A stretch of DNA of 64,000 bases from Trichopria drosophilae (GCA_030407085.1 CM059584.1:67284501-67348500); one strand, 5' to 3'. Numbered from the stretch's first letter, positions 13,496-25,660 are shown. The notes: generated from the letters alone by a model not told the origin. Made by a program: numbers and translations.

Positions 13496-14546
13496 CAATT
13501 ACACTGGTCAACACGAAAATGTTTCGGAGATGAAATCAGCTAATCTTTGTTAATTTGGGATCGCTGAATCCGAATCCGATAATGACAATTTTTTATTAGC
13601 TCTTGGTTCCACGAAACACGGGGTCAAAGTTCGAAAAACCGCCGTTTTTTGCAATGTTTGAGATAGTATATCTTTCAACAAAAATGAGGTAATAGTTTCA
13701 GTAATAGCTTAAAATAATGTTTTTAGTTCCTATTTTACGGTAAAAAATGTAATACCAGCAAGTCAATAAAATAGTGCTTAAAATGGCAATTTGTTTGTAT
13801 GCGTCAAATGCTCGTCTCACTGTTACCGTCTGTATCTACTTCGCCCTATCGCGTTGTGGATGAAGTCAATATGAATGATATCTTTTTATATGAATGATAT
13901 CTTTATAAATTTCTCGCTTATATACCGTAACTACACATACTTCTGAGCATAATTATATTAACAGATTGATACCGACAGGTAGTAGCGGCTCTCCTTCCAT
14001 ATCAAACGAAATCCCATTTCTATAGCGGGTACGAAATAAGGCCTCGAGTTAGTGGGCAATCCTGGCGGAGAAAATAGTTACTAATGTCCTTTCAATTTAT
14101 AAAGAATAAGGCATTTTTCTACTTGTAACGTTCGATTTAAGAACGCTTTCCGCGCGCGCAGATTGACTTTATCCACAGCGCGAAAGGGCGCAGTAGGTAC
14201 AGGCAGTAACAGTGAGACGAGCATTTCACGCATACAAACAAATTGCCATTCAAAGCACTATTTTGTTTACTTGGTTGTATTACATTTTTTACCGAAAAAT
14301 AGGAGCTATAAGCATTATTTTAAGCTATTATTGAAAGTGTTACCTCATTTCTGTCGAAAGATATACTATCTGAAACATTGCCCAAAACGGCGTTTTTTCG
14401 AACTTTGACCACGTGTTTCGTGAAACCAAGAGCTAATAAAAAATTTTCATTATCGGATTCAGATTTAGCAACGCCAAATTTACAAAAATTAGCTCATTTT
14501 ATCTCCGAAACACAAAATTGCTTCAAATTTGTCGACCAGTGTTATT
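13496..14546. mobile_element. 1.05 kb foldback element nested in the right arm
   Basis: Ends AATTACACTGGTCAACA and, from the right, AATAACACTGGTCGACA. Arms of about 380 bp (13496-13872 and 14160-14546) enclose about 290 bp. The host arm sequence TTACTTTGC is present on both sides (13487-13495 and 14547-14555), an 8-9 bp target duplication. Aligning the left foldback arm (10690-10730) gives the uninterrupted site. The superfamily is not known to me. No coding frame. Confidence 0.75.
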
Positions 14547-15341
14547 TTACTTTGCGCACTGAAAAGTCGACTAGAAGTTTTCTCTCTTTTTATCCTCCGA
14601 CAATCAAAAAGTAACCCTCCAAAATTATATTGTATGACTTACCGTATCTCACCATCTGCAGTTCTCGATGTGTTACTTTCTAAAAAGCATCCATATTTTT
14701 TAAAAATCGTGCAATTTGCGCTACCGGGAAACAAAGTTCCGAAAACGAAAACTAAAATTTCGATATTGCGTGAGTCTAGCGTTTTTTAATTCGCTTTCTT
14801 TTTGCCAAATTTTCAAAGACAAAGGGAAGAAAATCACGCTGGAGCCACGTTATATGCAAATCTTGGCCTGTCGGGAGGTGTGTTGATTTTCGGAACTTTG
14901 TTCCCCGGCCACATTCCCAAAAATGCATGAATTTTTCGCAACGACAACGCACGGCCAGTTGCGCCTGCAATCTTGTACGGAAGCAGAGAGAGAGAGAGGG
15001 AGCGATTGTCTTTCTATTCCGAGCAAGTGAGACAGTCTCGAAGCGCGAGTGAGCGGAGCGACCTAGAAAGAGAAGGTCTTATGTCGATCGCCTGAAGTTA
15101 GACAAAGAGATGGCCGCTGTCAAACTTTGATGCTTTATTTTTCCTATTTATAAGCTAACAATTTTGTCCATACTACTTTAATCGCTATTCCTCGACACGA
15201 GAATCCGATTTCTGCAAAAAAAATCCCGAAAATCCCTCGAAAATCGCCAATTTCACGGCGCAAAGTTTTCTCGCCTCTGACGTCACAGGCGGGGCCGCCT
15301 CTGACGTCACAGGTGGGACCGCTCGGCACGCTCGAGGGCCC

Positions 15342-15619
15342 TTAAGAGTTCTCTCAAATGTTTCCGGAAGTCAGAATTGACTGAGGCGACCTCCCAAAAT
15401 TTTAAAGGGCTGTTCTAGTACGCTCTCTGACGGCGCTTCGCGAACTATAATTGTAGACAAGTGTGGGTGCGTCTGTGTGAGCGTACGTAAGCGTGAGTAT
15501 GTATAGGTCAGTTCGACGGGTTCGACGGGCGCTTCCCAGCGTTGCCAGATTGCGCCGAGACATGCTGGGGATACAGGCGAGCGCCGGCGGAAAATCTACA
15601 ATCCATGCGTGTTAATATT
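15342..15619 (+). other. Unassigned sequence right of the foldback element
   Basis: GT-rich stretch (GTGTGGGTGCGTCTGTGTGAGCG) and no coding support. Confidence 0.3.
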
Positions 15620-16760
15620 TCAAATGAATTACTGAGGGTAGAACTTTATCAGCAGTTTGCGATATTTATCGAGGAAGACTGCGCAATGGTCGAGTGGTTA
15701 AAGCGTTCGCTTGCCGCGTATACTTTTTAGAGTTCGCGTACTCGCAGATGCTTTCTTAACTTTTTTTTTTATTATTATTATTTTTTTTTAAATTATTATT
15801 ACGCATGTGTAATGTAATTTCTTAAATGTCATTTTAATAATTTATTCCAAATTTTTTAAAATACATATTTTGACAGGAATTTTTAATACTTGAAATATAC
15901 ATTTTAAATCAATTGCAGGTAATTGTTGCAACTTATTTAGGCGAATATAACGTAAAAAGAAATTTAAACGTGTTTTCTTTACTTTTATTTACGCGAATCA
16001 TTATTATCAGTTACAGAAATGATTAGATAAATATATAGATAATAAGTTTTCTAAATTAGTACTAAAGAATAAATAATTTTTAAAAGTTAGACAAATATCT
16101 TCAAAATGTTTTTACTTCTTCTTTATCAGCAAAAAAACCCAAAATAATCGGTAATAATACTTTTTACCGCTACAAAATTCTGACTAATTTTATGCAAAAT
16201 GATTTGTCACTATAATGCAACTATATTCTATTTCCAGTACTGTCAATGTTATAACTATTAATTCTAATTTTTATAAAATTTGTATATAACGTTTACAAAG
16301 AATTAATTCTATAACACTTTATAAAGTTTCGATAAAGTTTTTATATGAATCCACAAATTTTATACAATTTTGAAAAAATTCTCCAGATAAGTAATACATT
16401 TGTTAAAATTCGTATAAAATTTGTTGGTCTGCATCAAAACATTATATAAACTTTATAAAATGTTTATACAATCATTTCTTTACAAACGAAATTACATTTG
16501 TACTTGGGAATGAATAAATCTCAATATCTAAAATAAGAAAATATTGCCACAATGTTGCTTCTTCTCTAGCCGCAAAAAATCAAATTAATATGCGCTGATA
16601 TACAAAATTATTTGTAATGAAAGCATTTACACGTATCTATTGGCCAATAATTGAATTGTTCAAAAAATTCTTAAAAATAATTAAAATTAGAAAACACCAT
16701 AACGGCATCAGAACAATAATAATAAAAAGATAACACTCTTTCTAAATTAGTAATTTTCCT
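15620..16760 (+). repeat. tRNA-headed AT-rich repeat unit, copy A
   Basis: Begins with a tRNA-like head: TGGTCGAGTGGTTAAAGCG at 15687-15705 is a Ser/Leu-type A box, and AGTTCGCGTACTC at about 15729 is a weak B box. The head cannot fold as an intact tRNA. About 1 kb of AT-rich body follows, present as inverted copies B and C. Internal motifs such as TACTAAAGAATAAATAATTT and CTTCTTCTTTATCAGCAAAA recur. No coding frame. Confidence 0.6.
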
Positions 16761-16854
16761 TTTGAAATTCTTCAATAAATTCAACGATAATTTTCAGTCT
16801 GAAAAAGTTCGGATACACGAACTTCATCCGCGAATTTTTTTGTTATTTTTTTTA

Positions 16855-17048
16855 TGGGGGGTCGCCCAGTAATTGGGCTACCTTTAGTTAGCCCGTGAGG
16901 GAAGTGCTGACTTCCAGGTCCTCGTCCTACCCCCTGGATAACGTTATTCGTCGCAGCAAGGCTTCAGGAAGCCTTGATACTATGAAAAACGGCAAAAGGA
17001 AGCGGCCCCGAGTTCACCCAGCCCAGTTGGAAGTACCCGGTTTGGGCT
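16855..17048 (+). other. GC-rich insert of unknown origin between repeat copies
   Basis: About 190 bases of clearly higher GC in an AT-rich tract, holding GGGGGGTCGCCCAGTAATTG and CCCAGCCCAGTTGGAAGTAC. No long open frame. The compositional step and sharp borders suggest an inserted fragment, possibly a LINE 3' tail; I cannot name it. Confidence 0.45.
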
Positions 17049-17049
17049 C

Positions 17050-17850
17050 CTAACTTTATAAAGTGTTATAGAATTAATTCTTTGTAAACGCTGTGTACAA
17101 ATTTTATAAAAACTTTACCAAACATTTGTATCACTACTAATTTAGAAAATGCGTTATCTTTTTATTATCACTTTCATAAAGTCGTTGTCGTGGCGTTTGT
17201 TAATTTCAATTATTTTTAAGCATTTGTTAATGTTTCGTTAAAAGGATTTTATAGTCATAACATTTAAAGCATTGGAAATAGTATAATCGCATTAGTGACA
17301 AATCATTTTGAATAACAGTAGTTACCATTTTGTCGGCAAAAAATATTATTACGTATTACTTTCATTTTTTTCGGATAAAGAAGAAGCACTTTTGAAAATT
17401 CTTTATTCATTACTACTAATTTAGAATTGTTATCTAACAATTTCTGTAATTGATAATAATGATTCGCGTAAATGGAAGTAAAGAAAACGCGTTTAAATTT
17501 CATTTTGCGTCATATTCGCCTGAATAAGTTACAACAAATGCCTTCAGTTGAGTTATAGAGTATATTTCAAGAATTTAAAATTCATTTAAAAAATTAAATT
17601 TTAAAAATAAGGAAGAAATAATTATTTTTAATAAATTACAATGTATGTATAATAATGAAAAAAAAAGGATAAAGGAGCATCTGCGAGTACGCAAACTCGA
17701 AAAGTTTTGCGTGACAGTCAAACGCTTTAACCACTTGGCTAATACGATCTTTTTCACGTGTTTGTAGTAATGCCGCTGATAAACTGCTGCCCGCGGGAAT
17801 TTATTTAATTTGATTGTTTGCTGATTAAGGATGAGTAAAAGCATTTTGAC
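17050..17850 (-). repeat. tRNA-headed AT-rich repeat unit, copy B
   Basis: Reverse complement of copy A with its own tRNA-like head: minus strand GCCAAGTGGTTAAAGCGTTTG at about 17722-17742, then TTGCGTACTCGCAGATGCTC as in copy A. It is a direct repeat of copy C (offset about 1.29 kb). Confidence 0.6.
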
Positions 17851-17884
17851 AATATTTTCTTATGTGTATAGAAAGTGATTTATT

Positions 17885-18995
17885 TTTACTACTAATTTAG
17901 AACATGTTTTATCTTCTTATTATTATTTTTCTAATGTCGTGGTAGTGTTTTTTAATTTTCATGATTTTTAAGCACTTTTTTTAAATTTCATGAACAACAA
18001 TTCAAGTGCAAGTCGACTAATGTATCGACTAATAATAAATTAGTATCGACTAATGTGTTATTACATATTAATATGATTTTTTTGCGGATAAAGAAGAAGT
18101 AATAACGTTGTGGCAATATTTTCCTAGCTAAAGATAATGATTTATTCATTACAAATGTTTGATAAAGTTTAGTTTATTACAAAAATAATTCTATAACCAT
18201 TTTATAACATTTTTATAATATTTTAATGCGGGTCTACAAATTTTATATGAATTTAAAAGAATATGTTACTTATCTGCAGATATGATTTTAGCGAAATTGT
18301 ATCAAATTTGTGGATCCATATATAAACTTTATAAAATGTTTATAGAATAAATTCTTTATAAACGCTGCATAAATATTTTATAGAAATTTTATAAAAACTT
18401 TATCAAACATTTTTACCTCGGTCACTACTAATTTAGAAAATGTATTATCTTTTTATTATTACATTCATAAAGTCGTTGTCGTGGTATTTGTTAATTTCAA
18501 TTATTTCTAAGCATTTGTTAATGCTTTGTTAAAAAGATTTAATAGTTATAACATTTAAAGTACTGGAAATAGAATAATTGCATTATAGTGACAAATCATT
18601 TTGCATAACATAGGTCAGCATTTTGTAGCGGTAAAAAGTATTATTACCGATTATTTTAGGTTTTTTGCTGATAAAGAAGAAGTAAAAACATTTTGGAGAT
18701 ATTTTTCTAACTTTTAAAAATTGTTTATTCTTTAGTACTAATTTAGAAAACTTATTATCTATATATGTATCTAATCATTTCTGTAGCTGATATTAGTGAT
18801 TCGCGTAAATATAAGTAAAGAAAACACGTTTAAATTTCTTTTTACGTTATATTCGTCTAAATAAGTTGCAACAATTACCTTCAATTGATTTAAAATGTAT
18901 ATTTCAAGAATTAAAGATTCCTTTCAAAAATTGTATTTTAAAAAATGTGGAATAAATTATTAAAATGACATTTAAGAAATTAAACAACATGCTAT
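17885..18995 (-). repeat. AT-rich repeat unit, copy C (head missing)
   Basis: Mirror image of copy A: GGAATAAATTATTAAAATGAC at about 18948 is the complement of 15838-15858, and similarity continues to about 17890. It lacks the tRNA-like head, so copies A and C form a 1 kb-arm inverted repeat. Confidence 0.65.
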
Positions 18996-19007
18996 GTACG
19001 CATTCCA

Positions 19008-20205
19008 CGCCAAGCATACCCCTGTAATAAAAATATTTTTCTACATTGTTTTTGCACTTTTACCATGTAGTTTATACCCAAATACTCTACTCTCAATCCC
19101 TAACATAGGACAAAAAAGTTACTTTTGAATGTACGTATTATTTTGCGGAATCTCGAAAGAGTTATATCATATATTGCTTGTTCTGACGAAAAATCAGAAA
19201 AAAAATTCTTTTACATGTGAATTTCATAGTTTTTTTGACGAACATTCACATAAAAACATCAATGAAATAAAATATCGACATTAAGAATATGAAATCGAAG
19301 TTTTAAATATTTGTAAACGTTTTACTCAAAAAGTGCCGGGTTAAAAATTAATTAAAAATTCTTTGATAAGAGGATTTTTCATAAACTTTCACGCTATGGA
19401 AGTAAAGTTTTGGGACTAGAAAATGTTACATCTGAAAAGTGAGTTTAAACGGAATATTAAAAAATGAAATCCCCTGAATTCCATGTGAAACCGTGTAATT
19501 CGGGGGCCTTCTGTTCCCCATTTTGAATGTTGCGTATCTCCTTTAGAAATGGTCGTATTCTAAACATTTTTTATTTATTTTGTAGATAATGCCCTTACCT
19601 ACAACCACAGAAATGTTATGATTTTGAAAAATTTACCTAACATTCCTCAAACTAAAGAAAAGACTGTCGGTAAATGTTTTGTTAAAAAAATATGGAACGA
19701 GAATTTTCTGTTTGTGTTTAAATTGCTCTATTTGCTTTAACTGATCAAGTTAATGTTATACTTGAAACACTTTCAAATAATTGAACAAAATAAAATTGAA
19801 TGTTGAATATAAATAAACCTAGAATTTACATTTTAATCTACACTTTAGTTTTAAATGAAATTCTAAATTTATTTTAACCCGGCACTTTTTGAGAAAACGT
19901 TTACAAATATTTACAACTTCGATTTCGTATTCTTAATGTAGATATTTTATTTCATTGGTCTTTTTACGTGAAAGCTCGTCAAAAAATCTATATAATTCAC
20001 ATATAAAAGAATTTTTCGTAAGAACAGGCAACGTATGATATAACTCTTTCAAGATTCTTAATCGCAAAATAATACGTACTTGGAAATGTAACTTTTTTTT
20101 ACTATGTAAGGGATTGAGAGTGGAGTATTTGGGTACAAACTACATGACAAAAGTGCAAAAACAAATGTAAACAAATATTTTTCTTGCAGGGGTACGCTTG
20201 GCGTG
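19008..20205. mobile_element. 1.2 kb foldback element
   Basis: Ends ACGCCAAGCATACCCCTGTA and, from the right, CACGCCAAGCGTACCCCTGC. Arms of about 350 bp (19008-19350 and 19875-20205), with CCGGCACTTTTTGAG-like blocks marking their inner ends. The 500-bp centre has no coding support. No clear target duplication. Confidence 0.7.
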
Positions 20206-20655
20206 CAACAAAAACAGTATTTCGGCACACGTGTGTATGTCTAAAGTTCTATACGCATACGCACTTGTAGCGAAAAGTACTATTGTTACAGTGTGCGTAA
20301 AGTGGTAATCTTACAATTATCAACTGCATTTTACGCACACATGTAACCAAAAATATTGCTCGGCACATGTGCGAAAATGTTTCTTCAAAGAATGTGCAAG
20401 CGACCCTCGCCTTCGGCTCGGTTCGCATCCCACACATTCGTTGAGAAAACTTTCACCCGCTTTCATCGAAAAGTACTATTTTGCTTCAAAAGACCGGTTG
20501 AAGAAGAATCACCCATATGCATTATACATGAAATACCTCTGAACTCTGAAAAAAATCAGACATTTTTGTATGGTAGTACGTTGTCGAAAAATGCACTAAA
20601 CCTATTGTTCCCTAAAAATGCATGTAATTGATCATTACATCATTGTCCATATGAT
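20206..20655 (+). other. Unassigned repeat-like sequence
   Basis: CGAAAAGTACTATT occurs at about 20269 and 20467, and ACGCACAC occurs on both strands. CCCTCGCCTTCGGCTCGG is a small palindrome-like island. Probably part of an unrecognised dispersed repeat. Confidence 0.35.
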
Positions 20656-20677
20656 ACAAATAGTTTCGCTTTTTTGA

Positions 20678-20855
20678 GCGCTGACAAAAAACCGACTAGT
20701 CTAAAAGCCGACAGGTCAAAAAACTGACAGTCCAAAAACCGACGGACGATAAGCGAACAGTCAAAAAGCCGACTCAACAGAAAAAACAACTTGTCCGACT
20801 GTACTTTTTTTTCTCTGTCGGCTTTCTGATTTGTCAGTTTTTGACTCGCACCCAT
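20678..20855 (+). repeat. Degenerate minisatellite (CAAAAAnCCGACAG)n
   Basis: Six to eight degenerate units of 16-20 bp with the core AAAA(C/G)CCGAC. The last part is inverted (GTCGGCTTTCTGATTTGTCAG). No gene. Confidence 0.65.
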
Positions 20856-20879
20856 AAATTGTAGACACCGAAAATAAAA

Positions 20880-22310
20880 TTAGCCACTTTTTACAATTAT
20901 TAATCTTCATAAATACTGGAAATTATTATAACCACATACTTAAATCAGGCCGTGTACTAGTAGAAATTCTACTTTTGTAAATATTGTAACGGGTATAAGC
21001 CCATAAAAACATGTAAACCTCAATAAAGATTATATTACATTACAAGAATTTCAAACGCAATTTGTAAATATGTAAATCGTTGTCAGTGCATGAATTTCAA
21101 TTTTCGCGGGGCTGACTGCTAGCGCTCTGTCCCTGCGTGACCCCTCAGGAGACGGCCGCCACTACTGCAGGCTTTGGCGTCGACTAACTCGTCACGACTT
21201 TTACAAAATGCGGCACGAGATTTGCATAAAAAATAATAAATGAGGTCTTGAAAGAAAGGGCTTACTGTAAGGATTATGGGGAAACTTCGTTTTCCCGGAT
21301 CAGTGCAACATCAAAATTGTATTTGATTCTTGAAAGAGTCGTCTGAGATCCGTAACAAGCATGTTCAATTTTCAACGTTTTATTTTGACAATGAAAAAAA
21401 TGTTACACCCTCCGACAAAATTTCCCCAAAATTCTCAAGTATTAATCTTTATAATTGACTGCATGAAATTATTATATCCCTATAATTGCAAACCTAATTT
21501 GTAAAAGTGTAAATCATTGTCAGCGTGCGAGGTAGATTTTCGCGGGACTGACTGCTAGCGCTCGGTACCCTTGCGCGACCTCCCCACCAGACGGCCGCCA
21601 TTGCAACAGGCTTTGGTCTTTGGTGTCGTCTAACTCGTTACGACTTTTACAAAATACGACTCGAGATTGGGATGAAAAATAATAAATGAGGGCTTGAAAG
21701 AAGGGGCTTTATATAAGGATTATGGGGAAAGTTCATTCTCTCGTACTACTGCAGTATCAGAATTGCATTTGTTTACTAAAGAGACATCAGAGATACATGT
21801 TATTTTTATGTTGAAAATAAATTTTGTATTCTCAGATTGAGTTTCCCCACTATTGGCAACTATTAATCTTCATAAATGACTGTATAAAATTTTGATAATC
21901 CTGGAATTGCAAACGCAATTTGTAAAAATGTAAATCATCCTCAGCGCCTGATGTTCGATATTCGCACATCGAAGCCGGCTCTCACCTCGCTTGCTCTTTT
22001 ACAAACTACGGCTCGAAATCGGGATGAAATGTAATAAGCAAATTTAAAAAATTCGTCTTGCCATCAAGATTGTGGGGAAACTTCATTTTCTGGGGTTAGT
22101 GCAGTATAAACGATGTAATTAATGCTTAAATGAATGCTCCGAAATGCCTATAAAAAAGGTCAACTTTCAACATTTTATTCTGACGCGAAAAAAAATTCTA
22201 CGCTCTCAAACGAAGTTTCCCCACAATATACAAACATTTTACTGTAATAACATATGCATTTCATCGTTGTAATATTAAAATTGAGACCGTAGTTTGTAAA
22301 AGTAAATCAC
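20880..22310 (+). repeat. Degenerate tandem array, about 370-440 bp unit, four copies
   Basis: TGTAAATC(G/A)TTGTCAG occurs at 21071, 21508, 21929 (as TGTAAATCATCCTCAG) and in reduced form at about 22302. Copies share GGGGAAACTTC, GACTGACTGCTAGCGCTC and ACGGCCGCC blocks. Each unit contains an internal inverted pair GTGGGGAAACTTC...GAAGTTTCCCCAC, so the unit may itself be an amplified MITE. Confidence 0.75.
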
Positions 22311-23293
22311 TTCCGGTTTGGAAGTTCCAAAACGGCCATAGATGGCGTGACCGATTCATTTGAGAGCACCCTTAACCTGAACGCGCTCGCAGCATGAGGC
22401 CCACGTCAAAATTGCAGAACTCTTATAAATAAATATATAATAGCTTTCAATTGTTTGAAATAATTGTCCTTCAATTTTAATTTTATTTCTTGAACTTTGT
22501 ATTGCTAAATTAAGCATTTAATGCGCAAAGCTGCACAATTTGCACACGGATTTCAGCATCTTTTTATGTATAAAATAAACATTATATAAAATACGAGGTA
22601 TCCATATCCTACTGTTTTTGAGGTCGCTTTTTCGAATGATGCAGAATGAATTTTTAAAAACGTCGTTTAACCCTCCGTTTTTGCAAAAGTAATAAAAAAA
22701 AAATAGATTTCTTAGCAACAATTTTTTTTATCCACTTAACTGATAGCCGTTTTTAAATAAAATGTGAGAAAACTAATAATAGGCACTAGTAAAATATCAA
22801 GAAACTGAGAAACACGGGTTCCATTTTTCCCAAAACCATGCCGTTCGTCATAAACAAAAGTCGCCTACCCTCGACACCTCCATAGGGGACGCGACTAACC
22901 CTTTGAAGCATACATTTTTTTTCATAAAATTTTGTTGAAAATGTTAAATAAGAGGTTTTCGGGATCGCTGAATACGAATATCCACAGGAAATTTCAACAT
23001 TGAAAATGGTTGATTTAATGCGGCGCACAAAATAAAACAATATTGAAGCATTATTTTTCACAAGAAAATGTGTTTATCTGAATATTATTTTAAACCGGCG
23101 TCAACTTTGCTAAATCGCATGGTCACCACCAGGAGCGGCTGAAAATATAAGGTCAGATTCGTATTTGGCGCCTAAAAAACTATAATGTACTAAATTTCAT
23201 GCAATTTCTTTGAAAACTGTGGAAGTTATTTAAAGATGTACATATATGATACATTACCAGTGAAGTGTTTAAATGCGACTGCGGTCAATATAT
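22311..23293 (+). other. Gene-less AT-rich region
   Basis: Only short frames without family likeness. A GGGATCGCTGAATACGAAT stretch at about 22960 belongs to the dispersed repeat also seen at 34050. Confidence 0.4.
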
Positions 23294-23934
23294 GAGGCGT
23301 TGCGTGCAAAAACAACCTAACTCTGAAATCCCTATTTTAAGATAAATGTGTTTAAAGTTTTGATACTGTTATCTTACGATTTCGATAACATTTTTAAACA
23401 AAATTCCTTTACAGCCATAAAGTAACACTATTTGACACCCGAATCCAATAAAAATAAAAATATTTTTGTTTTAAACCTTAATTTAACAATAAAAATAATA
23501 GGGCAAAAGTTAGGTTGTTTTTGCATCCAACTGGTATTTTAAGTAAATTCTTTTATAAATTTCAAATAAAAACGGTATATATTAAATTATATTAAATTTT
23601 ATGGTGAAAAATAAAAATTTATTCATAAAATTACCCATTTTACAAGGATATAACGAGCAAAAATGTTCAGTTTTCAAATTCAGATTCTTCATATATATTA
23701 TTATATACAAATTCAGTGGATGATAAAACTTTTTCACTTCTTTCAGCTCGAGGTTGTGTCAGTTATTGACACATCCATTTTGTATTTAACATAACAATTC
23801 CAGAATAAATAATTATAACTCTGCACACCCGTACTTACTATACTATTCATTAATAAGGGTTCGCTGTATCCAATAATATCATTTACAGAAAAACAACCTA
23901 ACCCGGCTTAGGTTGTTTTTGCACGCAACGCCTC
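23294..23934. mobile_element. 0.64 kb inverted-repeat element
   Basis: Ends GAGGCGTTGCGTGCAAAAAC and complement GTTTTTGCACGCAACGCCTC, with TATAT/ATATA flanks compatible with a TA duplication. An inner inverted copy AGGTTGTTTTTGCATCCAAC at about 23514 and a terminal AACAACCTAACCC/TTAGGTTGTT hairpin show stepwise duplication. No coding sequence. Confidence 0.75.
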
Positions 23935-24638
23935 ATATAATACCGGTTTTTGGTCATCTTCTAACCTCCCTGAAACGTATTCCCTATTGTTTGACTTAAA
24001 AAATATACTTACAGATTTCGATTTTTGTCGATTTAGATTTTAAAATGGTTTCAGGACGCCAAAAATTATTCGAAGATGGTGAATGTTCTGCATTTTGAGT
24101 TTTCAAAGATGCCTACATAGTTGAAACATATCGGGTGTCCCAAGAGTTTGGAAACGGTCTTGTAACTTTTGAAATAAAAAAAATTTTAAAATTGCTGAAA
24201 CACGTGAAATGATTTTTCAAAAAAGCTATCTTTTTTGAGGGCCCCCCCCCACACACCACAAGGGGGGGGGGCGTGGGGCACGAGGGGAAATGAATATCTT
24301 AAATGGCAACATGGGTCGAGTGGGGGCTCATTTGAAAGGCCTCTTCCAGACGAATAAAAACACTGGTCATAGATGGCGTTACAGTCATTTATCGCCGAAT
24401 TATTCATCGTTTGAAATTTCTAATCTCAGAAACCAATATTCGGATCCAACATACCACACAATATTTGTAGCGATTAAAAATGCCTAGGCACCCTCCTCTT
24501 TTACGCGGGCTTGGGACCGTCATAGGCAGAGTTTTGCTACTTTTTTTTTTTAATTTTCTTTCGTTATTTGTGTTTTATTTTCTATAGTATTGATCGCCGT
24601 TTAAAAAGCATTTCAACAAAATAATTTATTTCATGTGC

Positions 24639-25660
24639 TTAAATTGAGCACCTGCAACTTCCTGACACTGCCCCAGTCTTAAATAGAATTCGCCCAATAC
24701 TCTCAGCCTCATATCTCTTGAAATAAGATGTACTTCCTGGATTATTCGTTCTCGTAGTTCTTGCAAGTTGGCGGGTTTCATCGTGTATATATACCCTGTC
24801 TTTGAGGTATCCCCACAAGAGATAATCCAATGGAGTTAGGTCTGGTGATCTGGGTGGCCATACGATGTAACCATGCCGTCCCATCGATCGCTGTGGAAAT
24901 GTTTCATCTAGGAATTGTCGAACCGTTGTCACATAACGTGGTGTCGCACGATCTTGTAGAAACCAAGCATTTTTTATCATCATTGTACATGTTTCGTATT
25001 GCAGATATAACTTCATGTTGAACTAATTCAAGATAAATGTTTCCATTTAAATTCCCGTCAATAAACAACGGTCCGACAATTCCTTTTTCACAAAAACCTG
25101 CCCATATATTCAACTTCTGAGGCCATTGTGTGCGAATACCCGAAATCCAGTGAGGTTTTTCATCACTCCAATATCGGAAATTATGACGGTTTACTGCACC
25201 GTCTAAATGAAACGTGGCTTCATCGGAAAAGATAATACGATTCAACAGAGTATTATCATTATCAAGGCGCTGCATAAATGTATCGTAAAATTGAACTCTT
25301 TTACCATAATCTACTTCTCTGAGTTTTTGAGTAAATTTTATTTTAAAAGTATGCCATTTCTCATTTGATAGTAGACGATGAACACTCATTCTAGAAATAC
25401 CGATTGCCTGTGCCGCTTCCCTAACACTAACGTGTGGATTTTCTACAAATGTTTGCATAACTTCCAAATTTCCATCGTTGTTTGTTGCTGATTTCGATCG
25501 CCCACTTCGTGGACGGTCTTTAACCTGTATTATGAAACCGTTGTACTGTTTTCTGCACCGTCGACTTAGATATCGGCGGGCGGTCTGGATGCAAATCACT
25601 GAAAAATGTAGCGGCTTCCTCGAAAGATCGAGTCAGATTTCCGCATTTTTCCTTTTTCTA
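24639..25660 (-). pseudogene. DD41D mariner transposase, frameshifted
   Basis: Cut-and-paste transposase of the IS630-Tc1-mariner superfamily. N-terminal HTH part (25655-25522) reads HPDRPPISKSTVQKTVQRFH in one frame and stops at TAA. DRPRSGRSKS to the first catalytic Asp (FSDEATFHLDG) is in the next frame (25599-24904). A further shift near 24985 leads to FLQDRATPRYV with the second Asp and WPPRSPDLTPLDY with the third. Forty-one residues separate the second and third Asp. The canonical QDGA is QDRA here. At least two frameshifts, so inactive. Confidence 0.85.

Larger units (their letters stand above)
9930..15341. mobile_element. 5.4 kb foldback element with TTAA target duplications
   Basis: TTAA at 9926-9929 and 15342-15345 bracket GGGCCCTCGAGCGTGCC and its complement. 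The left arm is about 9930-10800. The right arm is 15341 back to 13425, interrupted by the element at 13496-14546. Arms are about 870 bp and highly alike (for example GACAAAGAGATGGCCGCTGT at 15102 and its complement at 10127). The right arm has an extra 25-bp GACGTCAGAGGCG copy. TTAA targeting occurs in piggyBac and Kolobok superfamilies; no transposase is present, so it is non-autonomous. The interior (10860-13040) is AT-rich and repetitive. Confidence 0.8.

Noticed and set aside
15681..15760. tRNA-Ser or tRNA-Leu gene
   Set aside because: Only the A box is convincing. No acceptor stem, and the same sequence heads an inverted repeat copy at 17722-17742.
20678..20855. CRISPR-like or regulatory repeats
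   Set aside because: Units vary in length and sequence, with an inverted end. Fits a decayed minisatellite.
22786..23061. 91-codon minus frame
   Set aside because: No motif. Overlaps a dispersed repeat (GGGATCGCTGAATACGAAT).
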